Assembly: GCA_032622095.1 (NCBI GenBank)
Contig: CP136069.1
Location: 198,929,239-198,993,238 of the forward strand
Source of the DNA: Siphonodentalium dalli
Lineage: Eukaryota > Mollusca > Scaphopoda > Gadilida > Siphonodentaliidae
DNA: 64,000 bases
Reading direction: 5' to 3'
Below the pieces are notes generated by a model. It made no database searches. It saw only the letters and a list, made by a program, of their open reading frames with translations, and had not been told where the DNA came from. The translations under genes were made by a program, and so were the position numbers. This document shows positions 9,665 to 21,979 of this stretch, in pieces (position 1 is the stretch's first letter; the number at the start of each line of letters is the position of its first letter).

Positions 9665-10520
9665 GTATATTGATATTACTAGATGAATGGATATCATAGA
9701 TGGGGATTCACATTTGTTCTAATATGGCCAGATATAAGAGAATTAACTCTTCTCTATGTTGTTTGGTACTGGCATAATAATATTGATCTCTATGCAGCCT
9801 GGGTGGGGGCAATATTTGAGGCAATGGGGAGGGAGTGTAGATGGGGTGGAGTTTTGACCCCCCTACTTTAATCAAAATTTAAACAGTTATAAATTTCATG
9901 CCTGATACAACATTAGTTGTACATGTAGATTGGATGTTCACACCAAAAATAGGTTAGAATTGTTCTCATAGTTTATTTTCTTCCCAACATGTATGTTTTT
10001 AAATCAGCAGTCCATATGTTCCTACTTCGGGTTAAACTGTTGGACAGAATTGGCCTCAAATTTTAACTTTATGGAGGTGTCAGGTTGGTAATTTTCAAAC
10101 GTTTGAGATCTTGAAGTGCTGGTACCAGTTGTAAAGTTCAACCCAAGAGGGATGTGCAAAAGGATTTTCGTGAACTTAGTACTGTGGTATGGTTGTCTTC
10201 TTTAAAAGGTAAGAGGTTGGAGATTTGTCAGTGGTGCGCAATTAGAAAGTTCAAGGTGAGGAGCCCTGTTCATCTGAGAACATCCAGCTATGTCCATGTT
10301 TAGAACTACTTGTCTTAAGTGATTTTGTCGAGTATTGACTGTTGTAACTTGTAGTCTTCAGAGTCCCAGTCTTTACAGTCTGGTAGGCGACCCACAGTCA
10401 TTGACTGTCTTGTAAGCAACTTAGAAAAAAAAGACTACCAAAGATACCTTTATTTGCGAGCTACTATTCGACGAAACTTCCGCCCACAACCGCTTCGTAA
10501 CTAGGCCACGAATTCGGGGT
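9665..10520. other. Intergenic stretch upstream of promoter, unit A to B
   Basis: No gene, RNA or repeat that I can support. Counterparts: 21140-21835 (shortened by several deletions), 32110-32965, 42205-43065, 52310-53170 and 62300-63155. A minus-strand frame running away from the promoter is open for about 100 codons only in the units before C and D; it is broken by a two-base difference in an A-run elsewhere, so I do not call it. Confidence 0.6.
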
Positions 10521-10527
10521 AGAAACG

Positions 10528-10604
10528 TGACGTCATAAACGAATGGTACGTTACGTTGAGTTGGTTTTCTATATGACATTATTAAAATTCTATCTATATA
10601 TATA
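10528..10604 (+). promoter_or_regulatory. Core promoter of copy B: CRE and TATA box
   Basis: A full palindromic CRE, TGACGTCA (10528-10535), is followed 60 nt later by a TATA run (tatatatata, 10595-10604) about 70 nt before the ATG. CREB/ATF-type factors bind this octamer in animals. That it drives this gene is inferred from position and from its presence in all six promoters of the window. Copy B has a longer TATA run than the others. Confidence 0.5.
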
Positions 10605-10669
10605 CTGCTTCGACTAAATTTGACTCGCTAAAGTAATAGAACACAGACCTAGACTATTAGTATATAGTT

Positions 10670-13613
10670 ATGGATTTAATTAGTTTCAGAAGGTAAGCTC
10701 AAATTATATTTTTATTTAATTTAATTAGAATGAAAGATGAATATATAATTTATTCGCGATTGTAATATGATGTAAATTTCACGATTATATATAGCGCGCG
10801 ATAACTATATATAACGAAATTAAGAAAATTTGGGTGTTTCGAGGGAGAACTCATCGTTTATTGCGCATCCCTTTATCACAAAGGCTGGAGTGCTCACAAC
10901 TGGACTGAGCATGTCTCGTTAATGATGAATTAATGGGATATCTATGTTATCAAACGAATATGTTAATTTCAGTAGCGGAAGACACAATTTGGAAATGGAC
11001 TTCGAACTAAAGAAGATCGCAAATTCCGCTGCATTCTGTTCGGGTGATGATGTAATGGAGACATGGACTCCCCTGACTGCATTCAGCTCGTGTGTCGATG
11101 TAATGGAGACCTGGACACCCCTGGCTGCGATGATGGAATGTGATGGTGAGTATATTAAGGGGGGAGGAGGGGTCAAGTGGCCAATTTTAATGGGGATTTC
11201 CATGCAAATGTTATATGCGAATCAGTTGTCGGGGAACGAAAGCAGCCATACCGGTATAAACAGGCGTCACGAACATTCAACTGGCGGCTGCAGGGGTTAG
11301 ATAAATTGTCTATTTTAGCTATAAATTTATTATTAAGAGTTTTTTTCTGGAATTACAACACTTGACATGCTTTTGAAAAATTAATATCAAATTCAAAAAT
11401 AAATACACCAACCTTCTAATGGAAGAAATTCGAAGCATGTACATGTATAGTGGTCGAGTGATCAATTATATAATTTTACAGCATACACGATATGGAGATG
11501 GCTAGCTACAATTAAAATTACACAATGACATATATACAGGGGGCTATATGTATAGTAGCTGTATGCATGGGTTCCATATATATGCCAATGCATTTCGAAA
11601 CAACTCTTCGTGAAGTTTCTATAGTGCCGAGAGATGACGACACGGTTCCCACATATTAAGACACTGTACCATATATTAAGACACTGTACCCACATATTAA
11701 ACATTTGCAGAACAAAGACAGAATATTGTAAAGTTGATATTTATCAGATTTATCATAGACGTTGTTAAATCCTTCAAATTTAGCATCCCGCGGACCATAA
11801 ATATGTTGGTTACGACATTTATTTTTTCCACTCGTTTTCAATTCCACATATCTGCATAGACTCCAGCCAACAATTAATTTCAATTAATTATACTTCTTTA
11901 TGTTTAAACATATTTTTATCGTAATATAATATTACAAGAGGGATCGGGGCACAAGTTTTTAAAACTTACCTTTCTTTACTGGCGATATACACTGAGATCG
12001 CGCTATTTGCACAAATGAGTATAGTGTTTATTTGTTCATCCTCTCAGATATATCTGTCTCCATTCCGGATAACTGTCTGGTGGAAGCTGTTGATAACGTG
12101 TGTCAATCTGCACCAAACTACGGATGGCTGTTTGGAAACAGAGGTAAGCTTGTTACCAGGCCCAATCCAGAGTCCACAGGGGGGGGGGAATTTAGTGACG
12201 CAACATGCTCAGACCTCATCTCCCTTTGAAAGTATCTTTATTATCAAATTAACTAGATTTTTAGTTCCTTTACAAACTTTACAAAACAAGTTCATTTTTC
12301 ATTTTAGTTTAATTTCTCTATATCCCCAGATTGGCAGACGACACAATAATAGAGGTGTCCAATGGGCACGTCACCATCTGTGAACTTAAATTTGAGTCTA
12401 TATATGTCTCCCATAGTAAATGAGGCCATGTAGAATGAGGTCCACATATGGACAATTTAGTGATGTTAGCCCGCTGTCACCCTCTGGGAATCATTCTGCA
12501 CATGACCAGCACCATATTTTGACTGTTGCCTCATTAAATCGCTCCATGTATGTCTTATTCGGTGATAACTGTGCATGGTCTACTGAATTTAAATAAAATC
12601 TCTATGCAATGTAGAAAATGTAGAAAAACAATATTGTTCCCGTGTTATGTTTAGGTCATATTATATGTATTATATATGTGATGTGGTGTGTAAGATACCA
12701 CGTAAAGCTCACATTACACCAATATTGTTCACGCTACATTGGCTTCCGGTTTCCAGATTAATAGTGTGGTCGTGGGAGAGTTGAACCCAGAAGAAATTGG
12801 ATACAAATTGGTGTCATTCGGATCGACTCGAAACAACACCAGGAAAAAAATATCCATATTATAAGTTCAAGATGCTCGCAACGACTTACAAGTCATCAAA
12901 AACTGTGCACCACAATAACCCAAACATAACATATATGCATATGTACAACCGAGGCATCTCAGGTCCGAGGACTTAGTGTTCTTATACCGTACCCAAAGGT
13001 TGATCGTATATATATAGTTTCAGTGACATGTCGTATATTCCATAGCCGGACCGACTCTCTGGATGCATGATCACCCGCAACCGCCCTGGATATGATGAAT
13101 TCAAATGTCTTTTGAAAACTCTTCTGAACACTTGGGCGTGGAACTATACTGAACTAGCTATTAATGCGGGCTACATAATGATCCCTTGTTTAAACTTGAA
13201 ATTTGTGAATTTATTTTAATGTTGTGCCTTGAAACCTCGGTGTTATGTGCGCTATACAAGAAATGTGTCAATTGATATAATGTCTAATCTATACATTTAA
13301 TAGGAGAGAATCTATATAGAGACGTCGATTGTTGCCCCTATGTGTTGTTGTTGTTGTTGTTGTTGTTATTTTATTCTACATTTTGTTCTCTAATTGTTGT
13401 TTTTTCTTACATTCCTTATTTTTCTTCCTTTCTTTCATTTGCGCATACAATTTCAATGGTGGATATTTCTATTTTTCAGACGAGACAAATAACGAAATCG
13501 TCGTGGGAGGTAATGACCTAATCATTCCCAGAAAAATCAATAAATGCAGAAGAATTGCCCGGGCAGTTAGAAGAAGTTTCGGATGCATCATGAGAGATTA
13601 CACATTACAGTAA
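10670..13613 (+). CDS. Copy B of array gene, complete; small protein of unknown family with two alternative C-termini
   Basis: Exons: 10670-10692 (ATG to donor gtaagc, phase 2), 10973-11145 (acceptor aatttcag, donor gtgagt, phase 1), 12048-12143 (phase 1), then 3a 12338-12423 or 3b 13480-13613. Joined frames are open: 125 aa with 3a, 141 aa with 3b. Residues 33-47 and 49-63 are an internal repeat around D-V-M-E-T-W-T-P-L. The 3b tail has a basic run at residues 115-129. No signal peptide or membrane helix is visible, so a soluble intracellular protein is likely. This copy differs from the others at the N-terminus (L3, F6 instead of S3, S6), has an extra Cys at 30 and Val at 49. The start is the only ATG that precedes a donor whose phase matches exon 2; an in-frame ATG at codon 16 is an alternative. 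The family is not recognised. Confidence 0.65.
12592..12597 (+). terminator. Poly(A) signal after exon 3a, copy B
   Basis: AATAAA 169 nt after the 3a stop (12421-12423). Confidence 0.5.
12672..13269 (+). mobile_element. LINE fragment, unit B
   Basis: Collinear copy of the unit A fragment with the same breaks, so it was duplicated with the unit and not inserted separately. The H-W-L-P-V codons begin near 12740. Confidence 0.73.
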
Positions 13614-13703
13614 AACACAATTGATGATATAAATACTAATTTCTAAGCCAGAAACGACAATATTATACACCAATTGCATGCCTTGGGTGAAGTGTCGGGA
13701 ACG

Positions 13704-13806
13704 ATTTTCCCGAGGTTGTGTCTTTTGAACAACACACAGGACTATTGACCAAGGCCGCAGGTAAATAGTCCTACTTGCTGTTCATAATACACCATCGTGG
13801 GGAAAT
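13704..13806. repeat. Palindrome R1, unit B
   Basis: Identical layout to unit A; R2 and R3 follow inside the foldback element. Confidence 0.7.
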
Positions 13807-14016
13807 GGCGCTCGCTATATTGCACCCAAGGCTGTCAATATATGTCAGTGAGTACGGATTCAAACACAAAAGTACTGAAATTCAATATATGGCAAATTCT
13901 TACACATCTTACTAATATTTGGCCAAATACATACCCATTTCTTTATGATTGCATTGGCTATACACAGATGCGTGTCTATAACAGTTTCATAACGGGAGTA
14001 GCATTAAAGACCATGT

Positions 14017-14085
14017 GCCAGTACATTATCTTATATATGCGAGTCTCCCATAAGGACCCTCGCATATATAAGAGAATGCACTTGC
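14017..14085. repeat. Hairpin H2, unit B
   Basis: One base differs from unit A in the left arm (gtacatt for gtgcatt), adding a third mismatch. Confidence 0.75.
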
Positions 14086-14168
14086 TTACAAGGTCAATGC
14101 AAATATTGTGAGGCCACTGTATTTTAAGAGAATGCATTAATTGGCACAGAGTTTTCGCAAAATTTCAG

Positions 14169-14434
14169 GAAGCTCCTGCCATGGAAGGGTTATCATCTTA
14201 TCTGTGCATGATCGTCCATCCGGGTATCGAACTGGGGTCTTGGATCAATCATCGACGTATATTAAATATAGATCGATGGATCAATGGATGGATCATCTGG
14301 GGACGGTGGTCGCTGTTTGTCCCTGGGTCAGCCCGCCGATGTGTCGGAGCACTGGTCGAGTGCGGATGACAGCTATCGTCCAACGGTTGGTACAGTGGGC
14401 GGCCATGATTGCTGTCTTCGGGTTCATCGGGTGA
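14169..14434 (+). other. GC-rich block, unit B
   Basis: Same open frame; the box-A-like string has T (tggtacagtgg), as in unit A. Confidence 0.25.
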
Positions 14435-14687
14435 TTTGTCTTTTCTTTCTGGGCGCTAGGGAGATCGAAGGGTGGGCGCTCTACTCGGAGTGAAATCACA
14501 TTTTTACTCGGCTCGAATTATTGTAAACATTACGATCCTTATACACATCAGAAAGACTTCTAATTAACTGTTCAATGCATATGTACGCTGGCACTATGGC
14601 AGACCACTTATTAATATTAGTGTTCAATGCAAAATGTTTAGTTCGTGTCTTTGGAAGATTGTGTGATTGCTCAGTTATTGTTTGTCA

Positions 14688-15817
14688 ATATCATACGGCG
14701 TAATATGAGAATTCATTGTGAGCACGGAGGATTCGATGTGATGCCAATGAGGGTTCTATAGCGTTTTTGGTTGTTTTGTTTTTCCTTTTCAGTAAAGTAG
14801 CGAGAACTATTTTCCCGAGGTTGTGTCTTTTGAACAGCATGCAGGACTATTGACCAAGGCCGCAGGTAAATAGTTCTGCTTGCTATTCAGAATACACCAT
14901 CGAGGGGAAATAGGGCTGGGTATTGCACACCAATGTGCATTTTTTGGTTATCAGTGGTAACTCATACAAAGAGGTTCACTGCTTGATAGTAAACATGTAA
15001 TTGCTAACATTTGGTCATTTCCCCGGTGGGGAGACCCTTCTCGCACACCTATAGACCGTCGAATGGGTGTGGATGGCACTGGGTATATATAATTCATATT
15101 CACTAGCCAGGTACTGCCAACAAAAAAATCAGTGCACTTGATAAATGGCTTTAAACACAAATATCAACGCGGAGGTGTTGTGATTATCAATATACAGACA
15201 TCACAACACATAATTACACCACGGTTGCATGGCACTGTGGCCCATTTACGTCTCATGACGGGCACAGTTGCGAAAATTATTTTCAGGATGTGATGTCTTT
15301 TGAATATCATGCAGGACTATTTACCAAAGCCGCAGGTAAATAGTCCTGCTTGCTGTTCATAGGACATAATCGATGGGGAACACTATTGAACACTATTGAA
15401 CACCAATTAAGGCAGTCAATACGTGTTGTATTGACACAATTCTCCCCAGGCAGCCGAGGGATACATACATCATAGTGCAAGTAAATACGCACATGTCTTA
15501 GCCAATGCAAAACTGTGACGGTTTAGTTGCAATAACCGAGCATTTTATCAAATGCACTTATTTTTTCGTTGAGAGTACAAAGCTAGTGAACAGGATATCA
15601 ATATACCCAGTGCCATATGTATGGCTTATACATATGTGAGAAGGTTCTCCCCACTGGGCAAACGACCAAATGTTATCATTTACATTTTATTATCAAGCAA
15701 TGAACCTCAAAACAAACAAACAAAAATGCACAAAAAACGCTCACACCCTCGTTGGCATCACGTCGAATCTTCCGTGCTCCCAACGAATCCTCGGATCGAT
15801 TACGCAATGTGAACATG
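14688..15817. mobile_element. Foldback element, unit B
   Basis: Collinear with unit A and almost identical (for example tttccccgg for ttttcccgg in the left arm). Confidence 0.7.
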
Positions 15818-16059
15818 ATTTAGTTTGAACTTATGTATATAATTTATTGTGATTTTTCTACATAAATGAGTTATTTCTTGTGTATATAATTCTATTGTAG
15901 TAGTCTATAATAAATCAATTATTTCCTTTGACTTTATCTTTACTTTTCTATTAATCCTTTGTATACTCATGGACGAGTAGATCCCTTAGGAAATGTTTCA
16001 GATAATATGTGACCCGCCATATCAAATCCAGTCGGAAGTCGGCATTTGTTTTACCCTGT

Positions 16060-16128
16060 GCCAATGCATTCTCTTATATATGCGAGTCGACCATAGGTCG
16101 CCTCGCATATATAAGAGAATGCATTGGC
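16060..16128. repeat. Hairpin H1, unit B
   Basis: Identical to unit A; the half copy is at 18329-18379. Confidence 0.85.
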
Positions 16129-16358
16129 TTAACAATTTTTTATCATGTTTTTTAAATAAATGTTTCTTACAATTTTTAGGACATAAAATAAAAAAAACAT
16201 CCATTACCCTGCAGGGAGCCCCACACATATATAGAAGCACATAGAAGAGTGTCGTCTGCTCATGTTTGTCTGGGGCTCTGTATGGGTGAAATTATTAAAT
16301 TGTTAAAGAATACAAGAACAAATTATTAAAATTGTTGCTTTTCAAGTTTAGGCGTGAA

Positions 16359-16670
16359 TGACGTCATTAATTTTTACAATACCATGAAACAGCATTTCGA
16401 CGCGATGAAAATCCGGACAAGAAAAATGGGTTAAAAATCACGTGACTTCCGCTTCGCTTTCGCATAGAATCATGGGAACAATAATATCCCAAAAAGAAAC
16501 GGTGACACAGAATCGGAAGTGGACCAACGGGATGGTTATCAAATTAACAACTTTAGTTTTTCTGAACAATTCCTACGTGATTTTGGCCTATAGATTAGTT
16601 TCGTTTGACCAATTTCGTTGGTTAGCTGAATAAAATCAGCGAAGACGTCATGACATGGTCCATGACGTCA
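16359..16670. promoter_or_regulatory. CRE/E-box cluster, unit B
   Basis: Same sites and spacing as unit A. Confidence 0.35.
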
Positions 16671-17081
16671 TTTGCGTCATTTGGTGTTGTGGGCTAGAAT
16701 CCAGAAAAAATTGGTCTCCGCAGGAAACACTGATTTCACATCAGTATACTAGACTTGGTTGCATTTATAACCGTTTTCGCAAAAGATATATGCGAAAATA
16801 GCACAAGCAAACGTGCCTGCTTCAGAATCAAATTACCACAGTTGAATAGCCAAGGATGTACCCTTTCCAACAATGTATAGCACGACATCGTGTGTTGCGC
16901 AGATATTTACTTATGGTGTTTTGTAATAACGATCCCGCCTTAGCTGCGTGTAATTTTCCTCCGGACAAATTGCTTAGCTAAAAATCCCCCTAATAGGCGG
17001 ACAACATATTCAATAAGTTCCCGTCTCGCAACGATTTGGCCTCACAGACATATCAGCGGCTTATAAATTCCTTCGAGATAA

Positions 17082-17288
17082 ATGATTGAACCAATCTACC
17101 CTAACAAGGGGGATTTTTTCACGGTTGTATATCGCGCGAATAGTATTGGCTGGCTGCCAGGTATTCACACTCAACATCGGAACGCGGCTTATTATTTGAA
17201 ATCATTTGTGAGCAGTGGTGGCGGCGAGGAAGTCAAATTATATGTCCATCATAACATGGGTCGCATTCGTTGGAGAAGCTGGAATTAA
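17082..17288 (+). CDS. 68-codon open frame, unit B
   Basis: Identical protein to unit A. Confidence 0.25.
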   Translation: MIEPIYPNKGDFFTVVYRANSIGWLPGIHTQHRNAAYYLKSFVSSGGGEEVKLYVHHNMGRIRWRSWN

Positions 17289-17587
17289 GCCTCAACCAAA
17301 TTTGTTGTCAAGTTGATGTGGGGGGCTTATATGACCTTGACCTTGACCATAAAACGACCTTGACCTCTGTTGAAAGACATTTCACTTAAAGGGCCATTTT
17401 GCTAGATATGTGTTGCGATGTACGCGCTCATGTCAATATTCAGAGGCCTTTTATAGCTATCCTTTAGAAATATACCGGTATCGAGGCTCCTACATACTCG
17501 AGTCTGTATCTGACGAACAGAAACATGGGAGTACGATATCAATTTAAACTTGACCTCCATAAAGAATCTATTATATATTTGAGGAAA

Positions 17588-18314
17588 GTTTGTGGTCTGT
17601 GCGTGTGGGTGTGTGAGGGTGTATGTGTGTGTGTGTTTCCGCGATGGAATCGGAAACGGCTAACCGACTTGGTACGGGTATGTAGTTTGACCTGAGGACT
17701 AACATGGGTATATCCGTTTGCCCGTGCGGCGTGACCTTGACCTTCAAATGACCTTGAACTCAAGTTCTCCGCTGAGCCGATTTTCACCAAATTTGGTATG
17801 CGGGGGTAGTTTCAGGCGCTGAGCAATTTCGTCACACCCGGATGCCCGTGCGGCGTGAACTTGAGATTTTAAATGACATTGAACTGTATCTGGGTATCCA
17901 CTGGGCCGATATCCACCATTTTTGGGGGGTGTTGGTGTAGATGGGGATGCCAACAAATTTCGTCTCACCCACATGCCCGTCAGACAGGTACCCAGCTAAA
18001 ACCTAATGTATAGTTTGTGACTTTGTCTGTTAGCTATGGCCGGGAAAACTTCCGGACGGATTTCGACGAAACTTGATACCTAAGTGTACGTTTGTCCGGG
18101 AAGTGTTTTGGACGGGTCAAAGTGTGATGCTTGATCTTCAAAATGGTCGATTCAAGATCAAATCGGGTAATAGTGGCGGATTTCGACGAAATTCGATAGC
18201 TAGGGATACTTTTGTCCGGGCAGTGTTTTGGACGGCTTAACTCCTAACCCCGACCTGACATTGACATTCAAAACGGTAAATTCAAGGTCAAATCTGGTCA
18301 AATTTCGCATAACT
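17588..18314. repeat. Degenerate satellite, unit B
   Basis: Collinear with unit A; single base changes only. Confidence 0.7.
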
Positions 18315-18652
18315 AGATCCGACGAAGCACCATAGGTCGCCTCGCATATATAAGAGAATGCATTGGCTTAACAATTTTTCTTCTGTCTGTGGTCTGCTGT
18401 TATTACCTGTATATGTCCCTCTAAATGAACATTAGACTGTCTCAATGTATACATATATAACTGAATGTGTTAGTCCACTTAGTCTAGTAGGGTTACAGTA
18501 ATGTGGAACACTCCGTTGGGGAAATATGATGGGATCGGAGAGTACTCTTCCTCACAGTAGTTATCCTGGTAATTTTATACCCAAATTGGGCACCCCACGG
18601 TGTCATTCTTATAGATACATTGATTATATACAGTGATTCAGACCGTGTCAAA

Positions 18653-19905
18653 CTTAACACTGCCATCATGTTCATAACGTGAGGAAATCATTCATAGAGT
18701 ACAGTCCCTGCAACGATGGACTTAACACTGCCATCATGTTCATAACGTGAGAAAATCACTCATAGAGTTCAGTCCCCTGCTACGATGGACTTAACACTGC
18801 CATCATTTCATAACATGAGTGGAAATCACTCATAGAGTTCAGTCCCTGCTACGATGGACTTAACACTGCCATCATGTTCATAACATGTGAGGAAATCACT
18901 CATTGAGTTCAGTCCCTGCTACGATGGACTTAACACTGCCATCATGTTCATAACATGAGGAAATCACTCATAGAGTTCAGTCCCCTGTTACGATGGACTT
19001 AACACTGCCACCATGTTCATAACGTGAGGAAATCACTCATAGAGTTCAGTCCCCTGCTACGATGGACTTAACACTGCCATCATGTTCATAACGTGAGGAA
19101 ATCACTCATAGAGCTCAGTCCCTGCTACGATGGACTTAACACTGCCATCATTTTCATAAATTGAGGAAATCACTCATAGAGTTCAGTCCCCTGCTACGAT
19201 GGACTTAACGCTGCCATCATTTTCATAAATTGAGGAAATCACTCATAGAGTTCAGTCCCCTGCTACGATGGACTTAACACTGCCATCATGTTCATAACGT
19301 GAGGAAATCACTCATATAGTTTAGTCCCCTGCTACGATGGACTTAACACTGCCATCATATGTTCATAATGTGAGGAAATCACTCATAAAGTTCAGTCCCC
19401 TCTTACGATGGACTTAACACTGCCATCATGTTTTCATAACGTGAGGAAATCACTCATAGAGTTCAGTCCCCTGCTACGATGGACTTAACACTGCCATCAT
19501 GTTCATAACGTGAGGAAATCCTCATGGAGTTCAGTTCCCTGTTACGATGGACTTAACACTGCCATAATGTTCATAACGTGAGGAAATCACTCATAGATTT
19601 CAGTCCCCTGCTACGATGGACTTAACACAGCCATCATGTTCATAACGTGAGGAAATCACTCATATAGTTCAGTCCCCTGCTACGATGGACTTAACCCTGC
19701 TTCCATGTTCATAACGTGAGGAAATCACTCATAGATTTCAGTCCCCTGCTACGATGGACTTAACACTGCCATCATGTTCATAACGTGAGGAAATCACTCA
19801 TGGAGTTCAGTCCCCTGCTACGATGGACTTAACACTGCCATCATGTGTTCATAACGTGAGGAAATCACTCATATAGTTCAGCCCCCTGCTACGATGGACT
19901 TAACA
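18653..19905. repeat. Minisatellite, about 18 copies, unit B
   Basis: Same monomer order as unit A, including private variants such as the two ttttcataaattgagg monomers, so A and B were duplicated very recently. Confidence 0.95.
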
Positions 19906-20612
19906 ATGGCGCTCAATGGGTGTGCATCACCGACTTCAACTGTAGAACTTCAATCTGTTTCTAGGTTTCCCATGGCAGTTGAGGCCTAATCAGACTGAGT
20001 GTGAATTCGGTGATGCTATCCCGCCTTGTGGAATAGTGTCATTAAATTCACCTTTTGGTGACCTCATTACGCAAATTTTAGACACACTAAATTCAGGCTT
20101 TGCTGTTTCATATTATTTTCTTAACCACCACTTATCCAGGTGAAGAAAAATTGGGGGGTATATTGGACTGAGTTTGTCTTCTGCCTGTCAGGCGGTCCTT
20201 CTATACGCCTGTTGTGATGTCTATAAATCCGTCTATCAACAATTGTTTTCTTCTCCATATTAAAGACCGAATGTGTTCATATGTTTTGGTGTGCATGTTC
20301 CCTAGGTGACTCACAATCAGATTTGTTCAAATAAGTTCACCAGATCAAATAGGTCATAAGCCAGGGCCATAACTCTTTCCCTCCATAGTAATTCTTAAAA
20401 CAATATCTTCTCAAGAACAATTGGGCATATACAGCTTATATTTGGTATGGAGGAGCCTTGGGTGACCGGGGTTCAGGTTTGTTCAAATGGGGTAATTTTT
20501 AGGAAATGAGGCCCCCAGAGGGTGAATTCGGTGATGCTAGCCCACCCTGCGGAATAGTGTCATTAAATTCACCATTTGGGGATCTCATTCTGCAAAGGTC
20601 AGACACTCTAAA

Positions 20613-21035
20613 TATATATAAAAGAATCAATGGACAAGAGAAAAAATTATTTGAAATAACTAATATTCATCAATAGCTTTTTACAAAATATGGCAACAGA
20701 CTATTTTTAAGCTTATTCAACACGTAATACCAAGTCATCAACTTTCAAGTCATCAACTTTTCAATTTTCCATCACTATTATTAAATATCAGTAATTCGAT
20801 CCGAAACCATACAACTACTTTCATAATTATCTCAATTCAGAGATATCACATGTACTTGTGGCTACATATACATGTTATAGATGTATTAGTCATTTATGAT
20901 AAAATAATTATTCGTTTTTGTTTTTGTTTGATTACCTGTCATTAGTCGACAGTTTTATTATATTGTTATATATTTGGATACATGACGATTATTATATTGT
21001 TATATCCAATAAAATAATTGAATTGAGAATTGAAA
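20613..21035. mobile_element. Retroposon-like insertion, unit B
   Basis: The left junction keeps more of the target (gacactctaaata) than in unit A, which makes the target duplication clearer. The G-run after the right repeat half is expanded (tgtgggggggggta). Confidence 0.55.
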
Positions 21036-21841
21036 TACAGGCTTGGCTGTTCCAATATTATTTTCTTAACCACCACTTATCCAGGTGAAATCATACCCTG
21101 ATTTTTCAAAGAAAAATTGGGGGGTATATTGGATATTGTGGGGGGGGGTATATTGATATTACTAGATGAATGGATATCATAGATGGGGATTCAAATTTGT
21201 TCTAATAGGGGCAGATATAAGAGAATTAACTCTTCTCTATGCTGTTTGTACTGGTATAATAATGTTGATATCTATGCAGCCTGGGTGGGGGCAATATTTG
21301 AGGCAATGTGGAGGGAGTGTAGAGGGGGTGGAGTTTTGACCCCCTACTTTAATCAAAATTTAAACAGTTAAAACTGTCATGCCTGATACATTAGTTGTAC
21401 AAGTAGATTAGGTGTTCACCCCAAAAATAGGTTAGAATTGTTTTCATAGTTAGTTTTTTTTTCCCAACATGTATGTTTTTAAATCAGCAGTCCATGTGTT
21501 CCTACTTCAGGTTAAACTGTTGGACAGAATTGGTAATTTTCAAATGTTTGAGAGCTTGAAGTACTGGTACCATTTGTAAAGTTCAACCTAACAGGGATGT
21601 GCAAAAGGATTTTCGTACTGTGGTATGGTTGTCTTAAGTGATTTTGTCGAGTATTGACTGTTGTAGTCTTCAGAGTCCCAGTCTTTGCAGTCTGGTAGGC
21701 GACCCACAGTCATTGACTGTCTTGTAAGCAACTTAGAAGAAAAAAAGGCTACCAAAGATACCTTTATTTGCGAGCTACTATTCGACGAAACTTCCGCCCA
21801 CAACCGCTTCGTAACTAGGCCACGAATTCTGGGTAGAAACG

Positions 21842-21914
21842 TGACGTCATAAACGAATGGTACGTTACGTTGAGTTAGTTTTATATATGACATTATTAAT
21901 ATTCTTTCTATATA
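21842..21914 (+). promoter_or_regulatory. Core promoter of copy C: CRE and TATA box
   Basis: CRE at 21842-21849; TATATA at 21909-21914, 71 nt before the ATG. The TATA run is shorter than in copy B. Confidence 0.48.
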
Positions 21915-21979
21915 CTGCTTCGAGTAAATTTGACTCGCTAAAGTAATAGAACACAGACCTAGACTATTAGTATATAGTT

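Noticed and set aside
9683-9871. 62-codon plus-strand frame in the tryptophan-rich stretch after the split repeat
   Set aside because: It is frameshifted upstream of C and in the unit before F, is GT-rich repeat-derived, and has no supporting signals.
21588-21893. Minus-strand frame of about 100 codons running away from the copy C promoter (also 32695-33018)
   Set aside because: The frame is broken in units B, E, F and G by a two-base difference in an A-run and has no matching splice signals; I treat it as chance.
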